Shown: positions 23,818 to 29,709 of the stretch, one piece after another
Position numbering within the stretch: the first letter of the stretch is position 1
How the letters are laid out: each line of letters begins with the position of its first letter
Program-made: the position numbers and the translations under genes
Assembly (NCBI GenBank): GCA_905215225.1
Contig: CAJMPM010000001.1
Coordinates: 1-33,296 of the forward strand
Direction of reading: 5' to 3'
DNA: 33,296 bases
DNA from: an uncultured bacterium
GTDB taxonomy: Bacteria > Actinomycetota > Coriobacteriia > Coriobacteriales > Coriobacteriaceae
Notes under the pieces: generated by a model
Databases searched by the model: none
Told to the model about the DNA's origin: nothing
The model's input: the letters and a program-made list of their open reading frames with translations, nothing else

Positions 23818-23995
23818 CCCATACAAAAACGTGCCGCCCCGATAGGGGCGGCACACAAACTTAGTTATCAGCTTTTCTGTAGCGAGCACACGACGACCCA
23901 AAGCGGGCCGGGAGGGCGGGATTACCTTCCCTCAACGCGACCCTGCGAAGCCGTGAGCGGGGAGGGAAGGCAATCCCGCCCTCCCGGACCAGCTC
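23818..23995 (-). repeat. Two-hairpin 3' unit, copy 2
   Basis: On the minus strand it begins about 20 bases after the rubrerythrin stop. A hairpin of 28 bp with one mismatch and one bulge (23906-23933 with 23962-23990) has the apex CGCGACCCTGCGAAGCCGTG on the plus strand. Copy 1 has the same apex with one base missing and one changed. The conserved linker and terminator follow. Confidence 0.85.
23825..23854 (-). terminator. Strong intrinsic terminator of the repeated 3' unit, copy 2
   Basis: GTGCCGCCCC (23831-23840) and GGGGCGGCAC (23845-23854) flank a GATA loop, with GTTTTTG following on the minus strand. The stem is identical to copy 1 and only the loop differs. Confidence 0.85.
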
Positions 23996-24011
23996 ATGTC
24001 AGCGCCACGCG

Positions 24012-24551
24012 CTAGTAGTTCACCACCTGCTCCTCAAAGTACGCCTTCGGGTGGTTACAAACCGGGCACACCTCGGGCGCCTCGGCACCAACGTGCAGGT
24101 GCCCGCAGTTCAGGCACTTCCATACCTTCACGCCCTCGCGCTCAAACACCTCGCCCGACTCAATGCGCTCAACAAGCTTGTTGTAGCGCTCCTCGTGAGC
24201 CTTCTCGACAGCACCGACGCCACGGAACTTTGCGGCAATCTCGGTAAAGCCCTCCTCCTCGGCGGTCTTGGCGAACTCGTCGTACATCGTGGTCCACTCG
24301 TAGTTCTCGCCCGCAGCGGCATCACGCAAGTTGTCCAGGGTGTCGGGAACGGCGCCGTCGTGCAGATACTTAAACCACAGCTTGGCGTGCTCGGACTCGT
24401 TGCCTGCGGTCTCGGCAAAGATATTCGAGATCTGAACGTAGCCATCCTTCTTGGCCTTAGATGCGTAGTAGCGATACTTGGTGTGTGCCTGGGACTCACC
24501 GGCAAAAGCGGTCTCGAGGTTCTTCTTGGTTTGGGAATTCTCAAAATCCAT
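24012..24551 (-). CDS. Rubrerythrin family protein
   Basis: The 179-residue protein has the ferritin-like diiron domain with ligand segments AFAGESQAHTKY, FAETAGNESEHAKLW, EEEGFTEIAAKF and GAVEKAHEERY, then a C-terminal rubredoxin-like domain with C-X2-C-X12-C-X2-C (CLNCGHLHVG...CPVC). It reduces hydrogen peroxide using electrons from rubredoxin or NADH-linked partners, a typical defence in anaerobes. The ATG at 24549-24551 gives the family N-terminus MDFENSQTKKNLE; a purine run AAGGGAAG lies upstream. It lies after the MutY-like and Rrf2 genes on the same strand. Confidence 0.96.
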   Translation of the reverse strand: MDFENSQTKKNLETAFAGESQAHTKYRYYASKAKKDGYVQISNIFAETAGNESEHAKLWFKYLHDGAVPDTLDNLRDAAAGENYEWTTMYDEFAKTAEEEGFTEIAAKFRGVGAVEKAHEERYNKLVERIESGEVFEREGVKVWKCLNCGHLHVGAEAPEVCPVCNHPKAYFEEQVVNY

Positions 24552-24665
24552 AGGTGTACTTCCCTTCAACGCATGCCGCCCGTAGGCTTCGAGCGGCCTC
24601 GTCTTTAGGATGCCCTCATGCCGAAAATCTAAACCTTACAATCCTGTTCTTCAGATTTGCACAGG

Positions 24666-25571
24666 CTAGATGCTCAGCCAGCGATCGCCATCAGCTCGGC
24701 AAAAGACCTCACGCTCCAGGTCGGCTAGAATGCCCGCGATCAAGTCGCGCTCGCCCGGCCCACGCCCAGCCGCCGCTTCCATCTCGTTAACGCCCACCAC
24801 GGCATCAGCAAGCGTAATCCCCGCCGGCTGCCCATCGCGCGCCGCCAACAACATACGCACGATATGCGCGCGCTTTTGGCGGCGCGAGCCCTCAAACTTA
24901 GACTGACGGCTATAGCTCGCCGAACGCCTGGACGGATTGGGCAGCGTCTTCTTAAGATACGCGCCATAATCCAGCAGCGCGTAATACCATGCGCGCGGCG
25001 TGTCGGCATCGTCTTGAGGCGCGGCAAAGGGCGCAATCTCATCCGCCGCCGCACCGGGGGCCGCCGGACAGGCAGCTTGAATCAGCGGCACCAGCTCGCG
25101 ATCGGGAACGGCCGGCACATCGGGAAAGAAATGATGCAAAAAGACCGTGCGCACGTTGGTCTCCAGATACACGCCCGGAAGATCGAATGCAAACGAACGG
25201 ATGCCCTGCGCCGTTGCCGGGCCAATGCCGGGCAACGCGACCAGATCGTGCGTCTCACGCGGAAACTCCCCATCCCAGTCCTCCACAACGCACTGTGCGG
25301 CCCTGTGAAGCGCCAGGGCGCGGCGATTGTAGCCCATCCCCTGCCACGCATCCAAGACATCGGAAGGGGCGGCCTGAGCAAGCGCCCGGACAGTCGGAAA
25401 GCGATCGAGCCACGCCGGCATGCGCGTCTCCACGCGCGGCACCTGCGTCTGTTGCAGCATGACCTCGGAAAGCCAGATGATATACGGGTCGCGCGTGCGG
25501 CGCCACGGAAGGTCGCGATAACGCAGGACCCCTTCCGAACGAATCATCGAACGAAAGGGGTCCTGAATCAT
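24666..25571 (-). CDS. MutY-like HhH-GPD DNA glycosylase lacking the iron-sulfur cluster
   Basis: The 301-residue protein has the MutY/Nth fold: LPWRRTRDPYIIWLSEVMLQQTQV with Glu36, and the helix-hairpin-helix LPGIGPATAQGI (about 113-124). At the usual catalytic Asp it reads LETNVRTVF, so Asp is replaced by Glu137. Where MutY has four cluster cysteines this protein has ALLDYGAYLKKTLPNPSRR and a basic FEGSRRQKR segment with no cysteines. No NUDIX-type 8-oxoG domain follows. It is therefore a divergent branch of the family, and its substrate cannot be assumed to be A:8-oxoG. It starts 21 bases after the Rrf2 stop and is probably co-transcribed with it. Confidence 0.88.
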   Translation of the reverse strand: MIQDPFRSMIRSEGVLRYRDLPWRRTRDPYIIWLSEVMLQQTQVPRVETRMPAWLDRFPTVRALAQAAPSDVLDAWQGMGYNRRALALHRAAQCVVEDWDGEFPRETHDLVALPGIGPATAQGIRSFAFDLPGVYLETNVRTVFLHHFFPDVPAVPDRELVPLIQAACPAAPGAAADEIAPFAAPQDDADTPRAWYYALLDYGAYLKKTLPNPSRRSASYSRQSKFEGSRRQKRAHIVRMLLAARDGQPAGITLADAVVGVNEMEAAAGRGPGERDLIAGILADLEREVFCRADGDRWLSI

Positions 25572-25592
25572 GACAATGCTCCTTATGCGGCG

Positions 25593-26078
25593 CTATTCCT
25601 CCCGGCAAGCATACGCGCAAGCGGCGTACTCGGGAAACGCATCGCGGTCGGCGAACTTGGGATCGACAGCCGGAAACTGGCGATGGGCGACGATATCGCC
25701 GAGCGAAACGGAATCGAGATAGTCGCGCATCAGCGCCTGGGCTCCGGCCCACAGGGGATGATAGCAGCACGTGCCCATGCGTGCACAGTCGCCATCGGGC
25801 GCGGTGCAATCGTTCATAACCATAGGGCCCTGAACGGCCTCGACGACTTGGCGGATAGTGACGTCGTCCGGACTGACCTTGAGACGCATGCCACCGTGGA
25901 CGCCACGCAGGCTCTCCACAATACCGGCCTGGACCAAACCATGCTGAATCGAACGGGCAAACGAATACGGGACATTGACCTCTTCGGCAGCGGTGCGAAC
26001 AGAAAGCAAACACTCCGGATCCTCGGCAAGCATCGCCAGCATACGAAGGGCGTAATCAGTCTTCCTCGATATGTCCAT
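25593..26078 (-). CDS. Rrf2-family transcriptional regulator
   Basis: The 161-residue protein begins MDISRKTDYALRMLAMLAE, the Rrf2 signature, followed by the helix-turn-helix LLSVRTAAEEVNVPYSFARSIQHGLVQAGIV and the wing SLRGVHGGMRL. A cysteine group DCTAPDGDCARMGTCC (about residues 92-107) could bind an Fe-S cluster, as in IscR/NsrR/RsrR-type members, with extra cysteines near the C-terminus (CAYAC). The start has AAAGGGG four bases upstream. It heads an operon with the MutY-like gene. An oxidative or nitrosative stress role is inferred from the cysteines and the nearby rubrerythrin. Confidence 0.92.
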   Translation of the reverse strand: MDISRKTDYALRMLAMLAEDPECLLSVRTAAEEVNVPYSFARSIQHGLVQAGIVESLRGVHGGMRLKVSPDDVTIRQVVEAVQGPMVMNDCTAPDGDCARMGTCCYHPLWAGAQALMRDYLDSVSLGDIVAHRQFPAVDPKFADRDAFPEYAACAYACREE

Positions 26079-26238
26079 GTTTCCCCTTTCAAGGAATACG
26101 AACAGCTCGAACGAGCTCCGGGGCCGAGCTTGTGTCGAGACGCTGAATGACCGCCAGGACATCCAAATGGTAAATCGGATATCCACTGAGTGCCGCGCTT
26201 GGAGCGAAATGCATCAGATGCGGCGCACAGTGCAATTT

Positions 26239-26271
26239 AGTATAACCTAACCCCCTGTCTCGTAGAACAGG
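26239..26271 (-). promoter_or_regulatory. Rrf2 gene promoter and possible operator
   Basis: On the minus strand TATACT (26239-26244) is a good -10 box with a weak TTCTAC 17 bases upstream. CCTGT-N8-ACAGG (26254-26271) is an inverted repeat overlapping the -35 region, a plausible autoregulatory site. The leader of about 155 bases to the ATG has no evident gene. Confidence 0.45.
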
Positions 26272-26362
26272 TGTTGCGCAACAAAGCTGTTGTTCAGACA
26301 GATATACTTATTAGATTTTACTTGCGTTCCCGAAGGCGCGGGGATTCTGGGCGAAGATGCAC

Positions 26363-26387
26363 GGCTTATAGGACAAAATGTGTGTCC
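26363..26387 (+). repeat. IS left terminal inverted repeat
   Basis: GGCTTATAGGACAAAATGTG followed by TGTCC. It is perfectly complementary to 27692-27716. It contains its own small inverted repeat GGACA-N7-TGTCC. Confidence 0.9.
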
Positions 26388-26411
26388 CGATAGAACATCC
26401 GTTTCTATCCA

Positions 26412-27530
26412 TTAATCAAGCCAGAACGGGTACGGGTCCCTGTGGTGGAGGTCCTCCCACACGGCCCTGTCGCCCCACTCCGGCCCTCCGTCCTCGCGCG
26501 ACGGCGAGGCGGAGTAGACGCTGAACAGGAAGTCGATGTCCGCGTCGGTCGGCATCGCGGCGAGCTTCTCGCGCGCCGTCCTCGCGTCCCCCGAGTGCGC
26601 GTGGCACCACCAGAACACCGCCTTCACGCGCTTGACCGACGTCAGCCCCCGGTGGTTGCGCAGGACGGCCCTCAGCTGCGAGTTCACCCCTCCCTCGATC
26701 ATGTTGTTGGTCGACGGCAGCGGGCCGGCCTTGGCTAGGGCGGGGTCGAGGTAGGTGAACAGCGTCCCCGCCGACACCAGCGACGACAGCGACGAGCGCG
26801 CCCGCCTCAGCCTCTCGTGGGTGTAGACCCTCCTGCCGTCCACCACGGTCCTGTCCTCCAGGAAGTCGGCCCAGAACCCGCACCAGTCGAGGTAGCGCTC
26901 GACCCAGAGCTCGGCCTGGTGCAGCGTCTCGATGCCCATGAGGTCGCGCGCGATGAGGTAGAGCTCGCGCCCCGCCTGGAGCTTCGGCCGCGTCGTCGTG
27001 TAGCGCTTGACCTGCGAGAAGGCGTGGAAGGTGCACCTCTGGACCCTGGTGCGCGGCCAGGTCTCGCGCACGGCCTTGGCGAACCCGCTCCCGCCGTCGG
27101 TGACGACCACCTCGGGCGCCGGGATCGGCGACATGAGGGCCGACCACGCCCTCGAGTTCTCCGACCTCGCCATGTACCAGGAGACCACCCTCTCGCCGCT
27201 GCAGCATATGAGCACGACGAGGTCGCGCGCGACCCAGATCCCGTCGACGTGGAGCACGCGGTGCAGCTCGCCGTCGGGGACGGGCATCGGCCAGACCTCC
27301 CAGAACTCGGCCGTCCTGCGCCTGAAGGACCGCCCGCCGCCCGGCATCGCCGCCTGGGAGTCCTTGGAGAGGAGCCACCCGAGGAACTCGTCCAGCCTCG
27401 TCGCCGTGTCGTCGTACCTCACCGTCGTCGACGCGCCGCAGGCCGTGCACCTCCACCGCTGGGACCCCGATGAGGTCCTGCCGTTGCGCTTGGTCCGACC
27501 GCCGCAGTAGGGGCAATAAACGGCCTTCAT
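26412..27530 (-). CDS. IS1249-like transposase
   Basis: The 372-residue protein has an N-terminal zinc ribbon, CPYCGGRTKRNGRTSSGSQR then WRCTACGAS, that probably binds the element ends. The DDE catalytic core follows with Asp96 in LHVDGIW, Asp145 in VVTDGGSGF and Glu279 in NNMIEGGVN. A Cys/His segment between the second Asp and Glu (VQRCTFHAFSQVKRY) is typical of IS256-superfamily enzymes. All catalytic residues are present and the frame is intact, so the element may be active. The ATG at 27528-27530 has AGAGG five bases upstream; a GTG two codons earlier is too close. The gene is strongly GC-rich, while the ends of the element are AT-rich. Confidence 0.93.
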   Translation of the reverse strand: MKAVYCPYCGGRTKRNGRTSSGSQRWRCTACGASTTVRYDDTATRLDEFLGWLLSKDSQAAMPGGGRSFRRRTAEFWEVWPMPVPDGELHRVLHVDGIWVARDLVVLICCSGERVVSWYMARSENSRAWSALMSPIPAPEVVVTDGGSGFAKAVRETWPRTRVQRCTFHAFSQVKRYTTTRPKLQAGRELYLIARDLMGIETLHQAELWVERYLDWCGFWADFLEDRTVVDGRRVYTHERLRRARSSLSSLVSAGTLFTYLDPALAKAGPLPSTNNMIEGGVNSQLRAVLRNHRGLTSVKRVKAVFWWCHAHSGDARTAREKLAAMPTDADIDFLFSVYSASPSREDGGPEWGDRAVWEDLHHRDPYPFWLD

Positions 27531-27547
27531 GGGCACCTCTTCCGAAA

Positions 27548-27708
27548 GGATATTTAACGGTTCCGGAAAAGGTTATCTACCTGCGGGAACGATAGGCAAC
27601 CGGACACACATTCTGTCCGAGCGGTTAAAAGCGGGCACGGAATTTAAACGGCTGAAAAAGGGGCATCTACCTGCGCCGATGCCCCCAACGTGGACACACA
27701 TTTTGTCC
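27548..27708. repeat. Imperfect tandem duplication at the transposase-promoter end of the IS
   Basis: Copy A (27548-27618) and copy B (27639-27708) align over about 70 bases. They share a TTTAA(A)CGG start, ATCTACCTGCG in the middle, and end GGACACACATTCTGTCC and GGACACACATTTTGTCC. Copy B ends inside the right terminal repeat, so copy A is a second, internal end-like site upstream of the transposase gene. Confidence 0.75.
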
Positions 27709-27716
27709 TATAAGCC
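27692..27716 (-). repeat. IS right terminal inverted repeat
   Basis: GGACACACATTTTGTCCTAT followed by AAGCC. It is the exact complement of the left end at 26363-26387. Confidence 0.9.
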
Positions 27717-27800
27717 CAGATAACAAATACGTTACCCGAGTCGGAAAGCTAAATATCACGCAATGAACCGCAACTCGCTTCTATCGGCGAACGGTAGGTA

Positions 27801-27833
27801 GTAGCTAAAAAAGCCCCGTCCCAAATTAGCTAC
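27801..27833. repeat. Palindromic element GTAGCTAA...TTAGCTAC
   Basis: GTAGCTAA and TTAGCTAC flank a centre containing CCCCGTCCCAAA. A second copy with a shorter centre is at 27897-27925. The GTCCC centre matches the core of the other palindromes in this window. Confidence 0.75.
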
Positions 27834-27845
27834 TTTGGGCAAAAA

Positions 27846-27883
27846 GAAAGCCGGGCAGGTGCGGAAAACCGCACCTGCCCGGC
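27846..27883 (-). terminator. Strong intrinsic terminator of the rsfS operon
   Basis: GCCGGGCAGGTGCGG (27850-27864) pairs perfectly with 27869-27883 across AAAA. On the minus strand TTTCTTTTTG follows. It ends the obgE-nadD-yqeK-rsfS transcript. Confidence 0.88.
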
Positions 27884-27896
27884 GATATGCGTGAGG

Positions 27897-27925
27897 GTAG
27901 CTAAACCCCGTCTCAAATGAGCTAC
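27897..27925. repeat. Palindromic element overlapping the rsfS stop codon
   Basis: GTAGCTAAACCCCGTCTC followed by AAATGAGCTAC. The arms GTAGCT and AGCTAC pair. Its last base is also the last base of the rsfS TAG stop. Confidence 0.75.
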
Positions 27926-28380
27926 TAGAGGAGGTTGAGGGGGAGCTGGGGAGCGTCTCCCCAGAGTTTCTCGAGGCGGTAGAAGTCGCGGGCTTCGGGA
28001 GTGAAGACGTGGACGACAACCGAACCGTAGTCCATGAGCATCCAGGTCTTCTGCTCGCGACCCTCGATGGAGAACGGGTGCTCGCCGCAAGCCTCGGCGA
28101 CCTTCTCCTCGATCTCGTCGACGATAGAATCGACCTGGCGGTTGTTGGTACCGGTGGCAAGCACAAAGTAGTCGCATACGTCGGAAAGCTCGGTCAGGTC
28201 GAGCACCTGAACGTCCTCGCCCTTCTTGTCGTAGGCGGCCTGTGCGGCGGCGCGGGCGACATCCTCGGCGGCGACACCGCTCGCGGACAGCGAGGCGGCA
28301 GTGCGGTCGGACGTGGCGGCGAAGCTCTTGTGCTCCACACCTTCAAGAATCTGCTCGTCGGTCATGGTCTCGTCGGCCAT
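27925..28380 (-). CDS. rsfS: Ribosome silencing factor RsfS
   Basis: The 151-residue protein has an N-terminal extension of about 45 residues rich in Ala and Glu, then the RsfS/DUF143 domain: AAAQAAYDKKGEDVQVLDLT, the signature CDYFVLATGTNNRQVDSIVDEIEEKV, and WMLMDYGSVVVHVFTPEARDFYRLEKLWGDA. It binds ribosomal protein L14 and blocks subunit joining when nutrients are scarce. The gene is last in the obgE-nadD-yqeK-rsfS cluster, 27 bases after yqeK, a common order. The stop codon abuts a palindromic element. The N-terminal extension is longer than usual; a later start is possible but none has a clearly better ribosome site. Confidence 0.95.
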   Translation of the reverse strand: MADETMTDEQILEGVEHKSFAATSDRTAASLSASGVAAEDVARAAAQAAYDKKGEDVQVLDLTELSDVCDYFVLATGTNNRQVDSIVDEIEEKVAEACGEHPFSIEGREQKTWMLMDYGSVVVHVFTPEARDFYRLEKLWGDAPQLPLNLL

Positions 28381-28407
28381 GGAATACCTCTTTCTAGACA
28401 GCCCGAG

Positions 28408-29016
28408 CTAGCGCAGCTGGGCGTAATGGTTGTAAATCGTAATAGCCGTGGGATAAAGATAACGCCCGGTCTGGATCACATAGACCAGACCCTGCGCAAA
28501 ACAGGAGAAGAACAACTCGTCGAGCGAGGACTTCCCCACCATCTTGCGCAGCGCATGGGCATAATCGCCGTGGCGGTTGGGTTCGATGGCATCGGCCACA
28601 AAGACCACCATATCGAGCGGCGTCATGTCGCAAGCACCCACGGTGTGACGGTCGACAGCCTGAAAGACCGCCGGCGACAGCTCGGGAAAAAGCTGCGGAA
28701 GCTCATAGGCGGCAACCGGGCCATGCAAAAGCGGCGTCGCGGCGGAAGGAGAGCCGGCAATCTTAATGCCGTAATGCAGAGCGCGCGTGACCAGCTCGTC
28801 GTCGGAGAGCACCTTGTCCCAGTCATGGATCAGGCCGGCGGCAGCGGCATCAAAGCGGTCGACACCGTACACCTCGGCTAGGCGCAACGCAGTCTCGGCA
28901 ACCCCGAGCGAATGCACGTAGCGCTTACGCTTATCCTTCATGCGAACATCGAGCAACTCGTGGATACGCGTCAAGAGCGCGCGCTCGTCGCCCTCAAACT
29001 GATCTTCTACCGACAA
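28408..29016 (-). CDS. yqeK: YqeK-family HD-domain hydrolase
   Basis: The 202-residue protein is an HD-domain metal-dependent hydrolase. It shows RYVHSLGVAETALRLAEVYG, the HD pair in GLIHDWDK, LLHGPVAAYEL, AVDRHTVGACDM and FVADAIEPNRHGDY, the order of YqeK. YqeK proteins are symmetric diadenosine tetraphosphate hydrolases. The gene starts 12 bases after nadD and precedes rsfS, the usual genomic neighbourhood. The first 30 residues (EDQFEGDERALLTRIHELLD) are acidic and less conserved. Confidence 0.93.
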   Translation of the reverse strand: MSVEDQFEGDERALLTRIHELLDVRMKDKRKRYVHSLGVAETALRLAEVYGVDRFDAAAAGLIHDWDKVLSDDELVTRALHYGIKIAGSPSAATPLLHGPVAAYELPQLFPELSPAVFQAVDRHTVGACDMTPLDMVVFVADAIEPNRHGDYAHALRKMVGKSSLDELFFSCFAQGLVYVIQTGRYLYPTAITIYNHYAQLR

Positions 29017-29028
29017 CGTTCTCCCCTA

Positions 29029-29706
29029 TCAATCAAAATCGTCTTGCCCAAGATCGGCATACAGGCCGCGTTTACGGATATAGCCGAGCACGGACTCGCT
29101 CGTAAGATAGCGCACGCTCATGCCGCGGGCAACTCGCTTACGAATGTTCGTCGAGCTAATCGCCAGCGCCGGGATCTGGATATACCGCACGTCAAACGGC
29201 AGGCCCGACTCTTTGATTCGCGCGCGAGCAGTATCGATATCAAAGCCTGGTCGCGTCGCAGCAATAAAGGTTGCCAGTTCGGCAATCTCATCAGCATTGT
29301 GCCAGGTCACTATATCGATAATCGCATCAGCACCCGTAATAAAGTAAAGCTTTACCTGAGGCGGGTAAAAGTCGCGCAGGGCGCGCAGCGTATCGGCTGT
29401 ATAGGTGACACCGGCACGATCGATCTCGAAGCGGCTTGCCAAAAAGGCCGGGTTCGCGGCGGTCGCGAGGACCGTCATGGCATAACGGTCCGCGGCCGGC
29501 GTCACCGGTTTGTCGAGTTTAAAGGCAGGCGAGCCCGCCGGCATAAAGAGCACGGCGTCCAAGTCGAGGGACTCACGTGCCTGCTCGGCGGTCACCAGGT
29601 GACCGTAATGGATGGGGTCAAAGGTACCGCCCATAATGCCGAGCCTAAACTCCCGCCCGTCCTCTATGGGAAGCTCGGGCAGACCGATTCCACCGCGCAG
29701 CGACAT
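29029..29706 (-). CDS. nadD: Nicotinate-nucleotide adenylyltransferase
   Basis: The 225-residue protein has the nucleotidyltransferase motif GIMGGTFDPIHYGHL near residues 23-37, YFITGADAIIDIVTWHNADEI in the middle, and ISSTNIRKRVARGMSVRYL near the C-terminus. It makes deamido-NAD from nicotinate mononucleotide and ATP. The frame starts three bases after the obgE stop, and the end of obgE (GAGGGCGAG) can serve as ribosome site, so translation is probably coupled. A short N-terminal extension of about 20 residues precedes the core. Confidence 0.96.
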   Translation of the reverse strand: MSLRGGIGLPELPIEDGREFRLGIMGGTFDPIHYGHLVTAEQARESLDLDAVLFMPAGSPAFKLDKPVTPAADRYAMTVLATAANPAFLASRFEIDRAGVTYTADTLRALRDFYPPQVKLYFITGADAIIDIVTWHNADEIAELATFIAATRPGFDIDTARARIKESGLPFDVRYIQIPALAISSTNIRKRVARGMSVRYLTSESVLGYIRKRGLYADLGQDDFD

Positions 29707-29709
29707 GGC

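Larger units (their letters stand above)
26363..27716 (-). mobile_element. Complete IS1249-like insertion sequence (IS256 superfamily)
   Basis: Perfect 25-base terminal inverted repeats (26363-26387 and 27692-27716; inner part GGACAAAATGTGTGTCC) bound a 1354-base element with one transposase gene. The size and transposase type fit the IS1249 group. No 8-base direct repeat is seen immediately outside the ends. It lies between the Rrf2 promoter region and the rsfS terminator, in non-coding DNA. Confidence 0.9.

Noticed and set aside
26416..27516. A second long minus-strand frame overlapping the transposase
   Set aside because: The translation is Arg/Gly/Ala low-complexity, whereas the other frame has the zinc ribbon and DDE residues.
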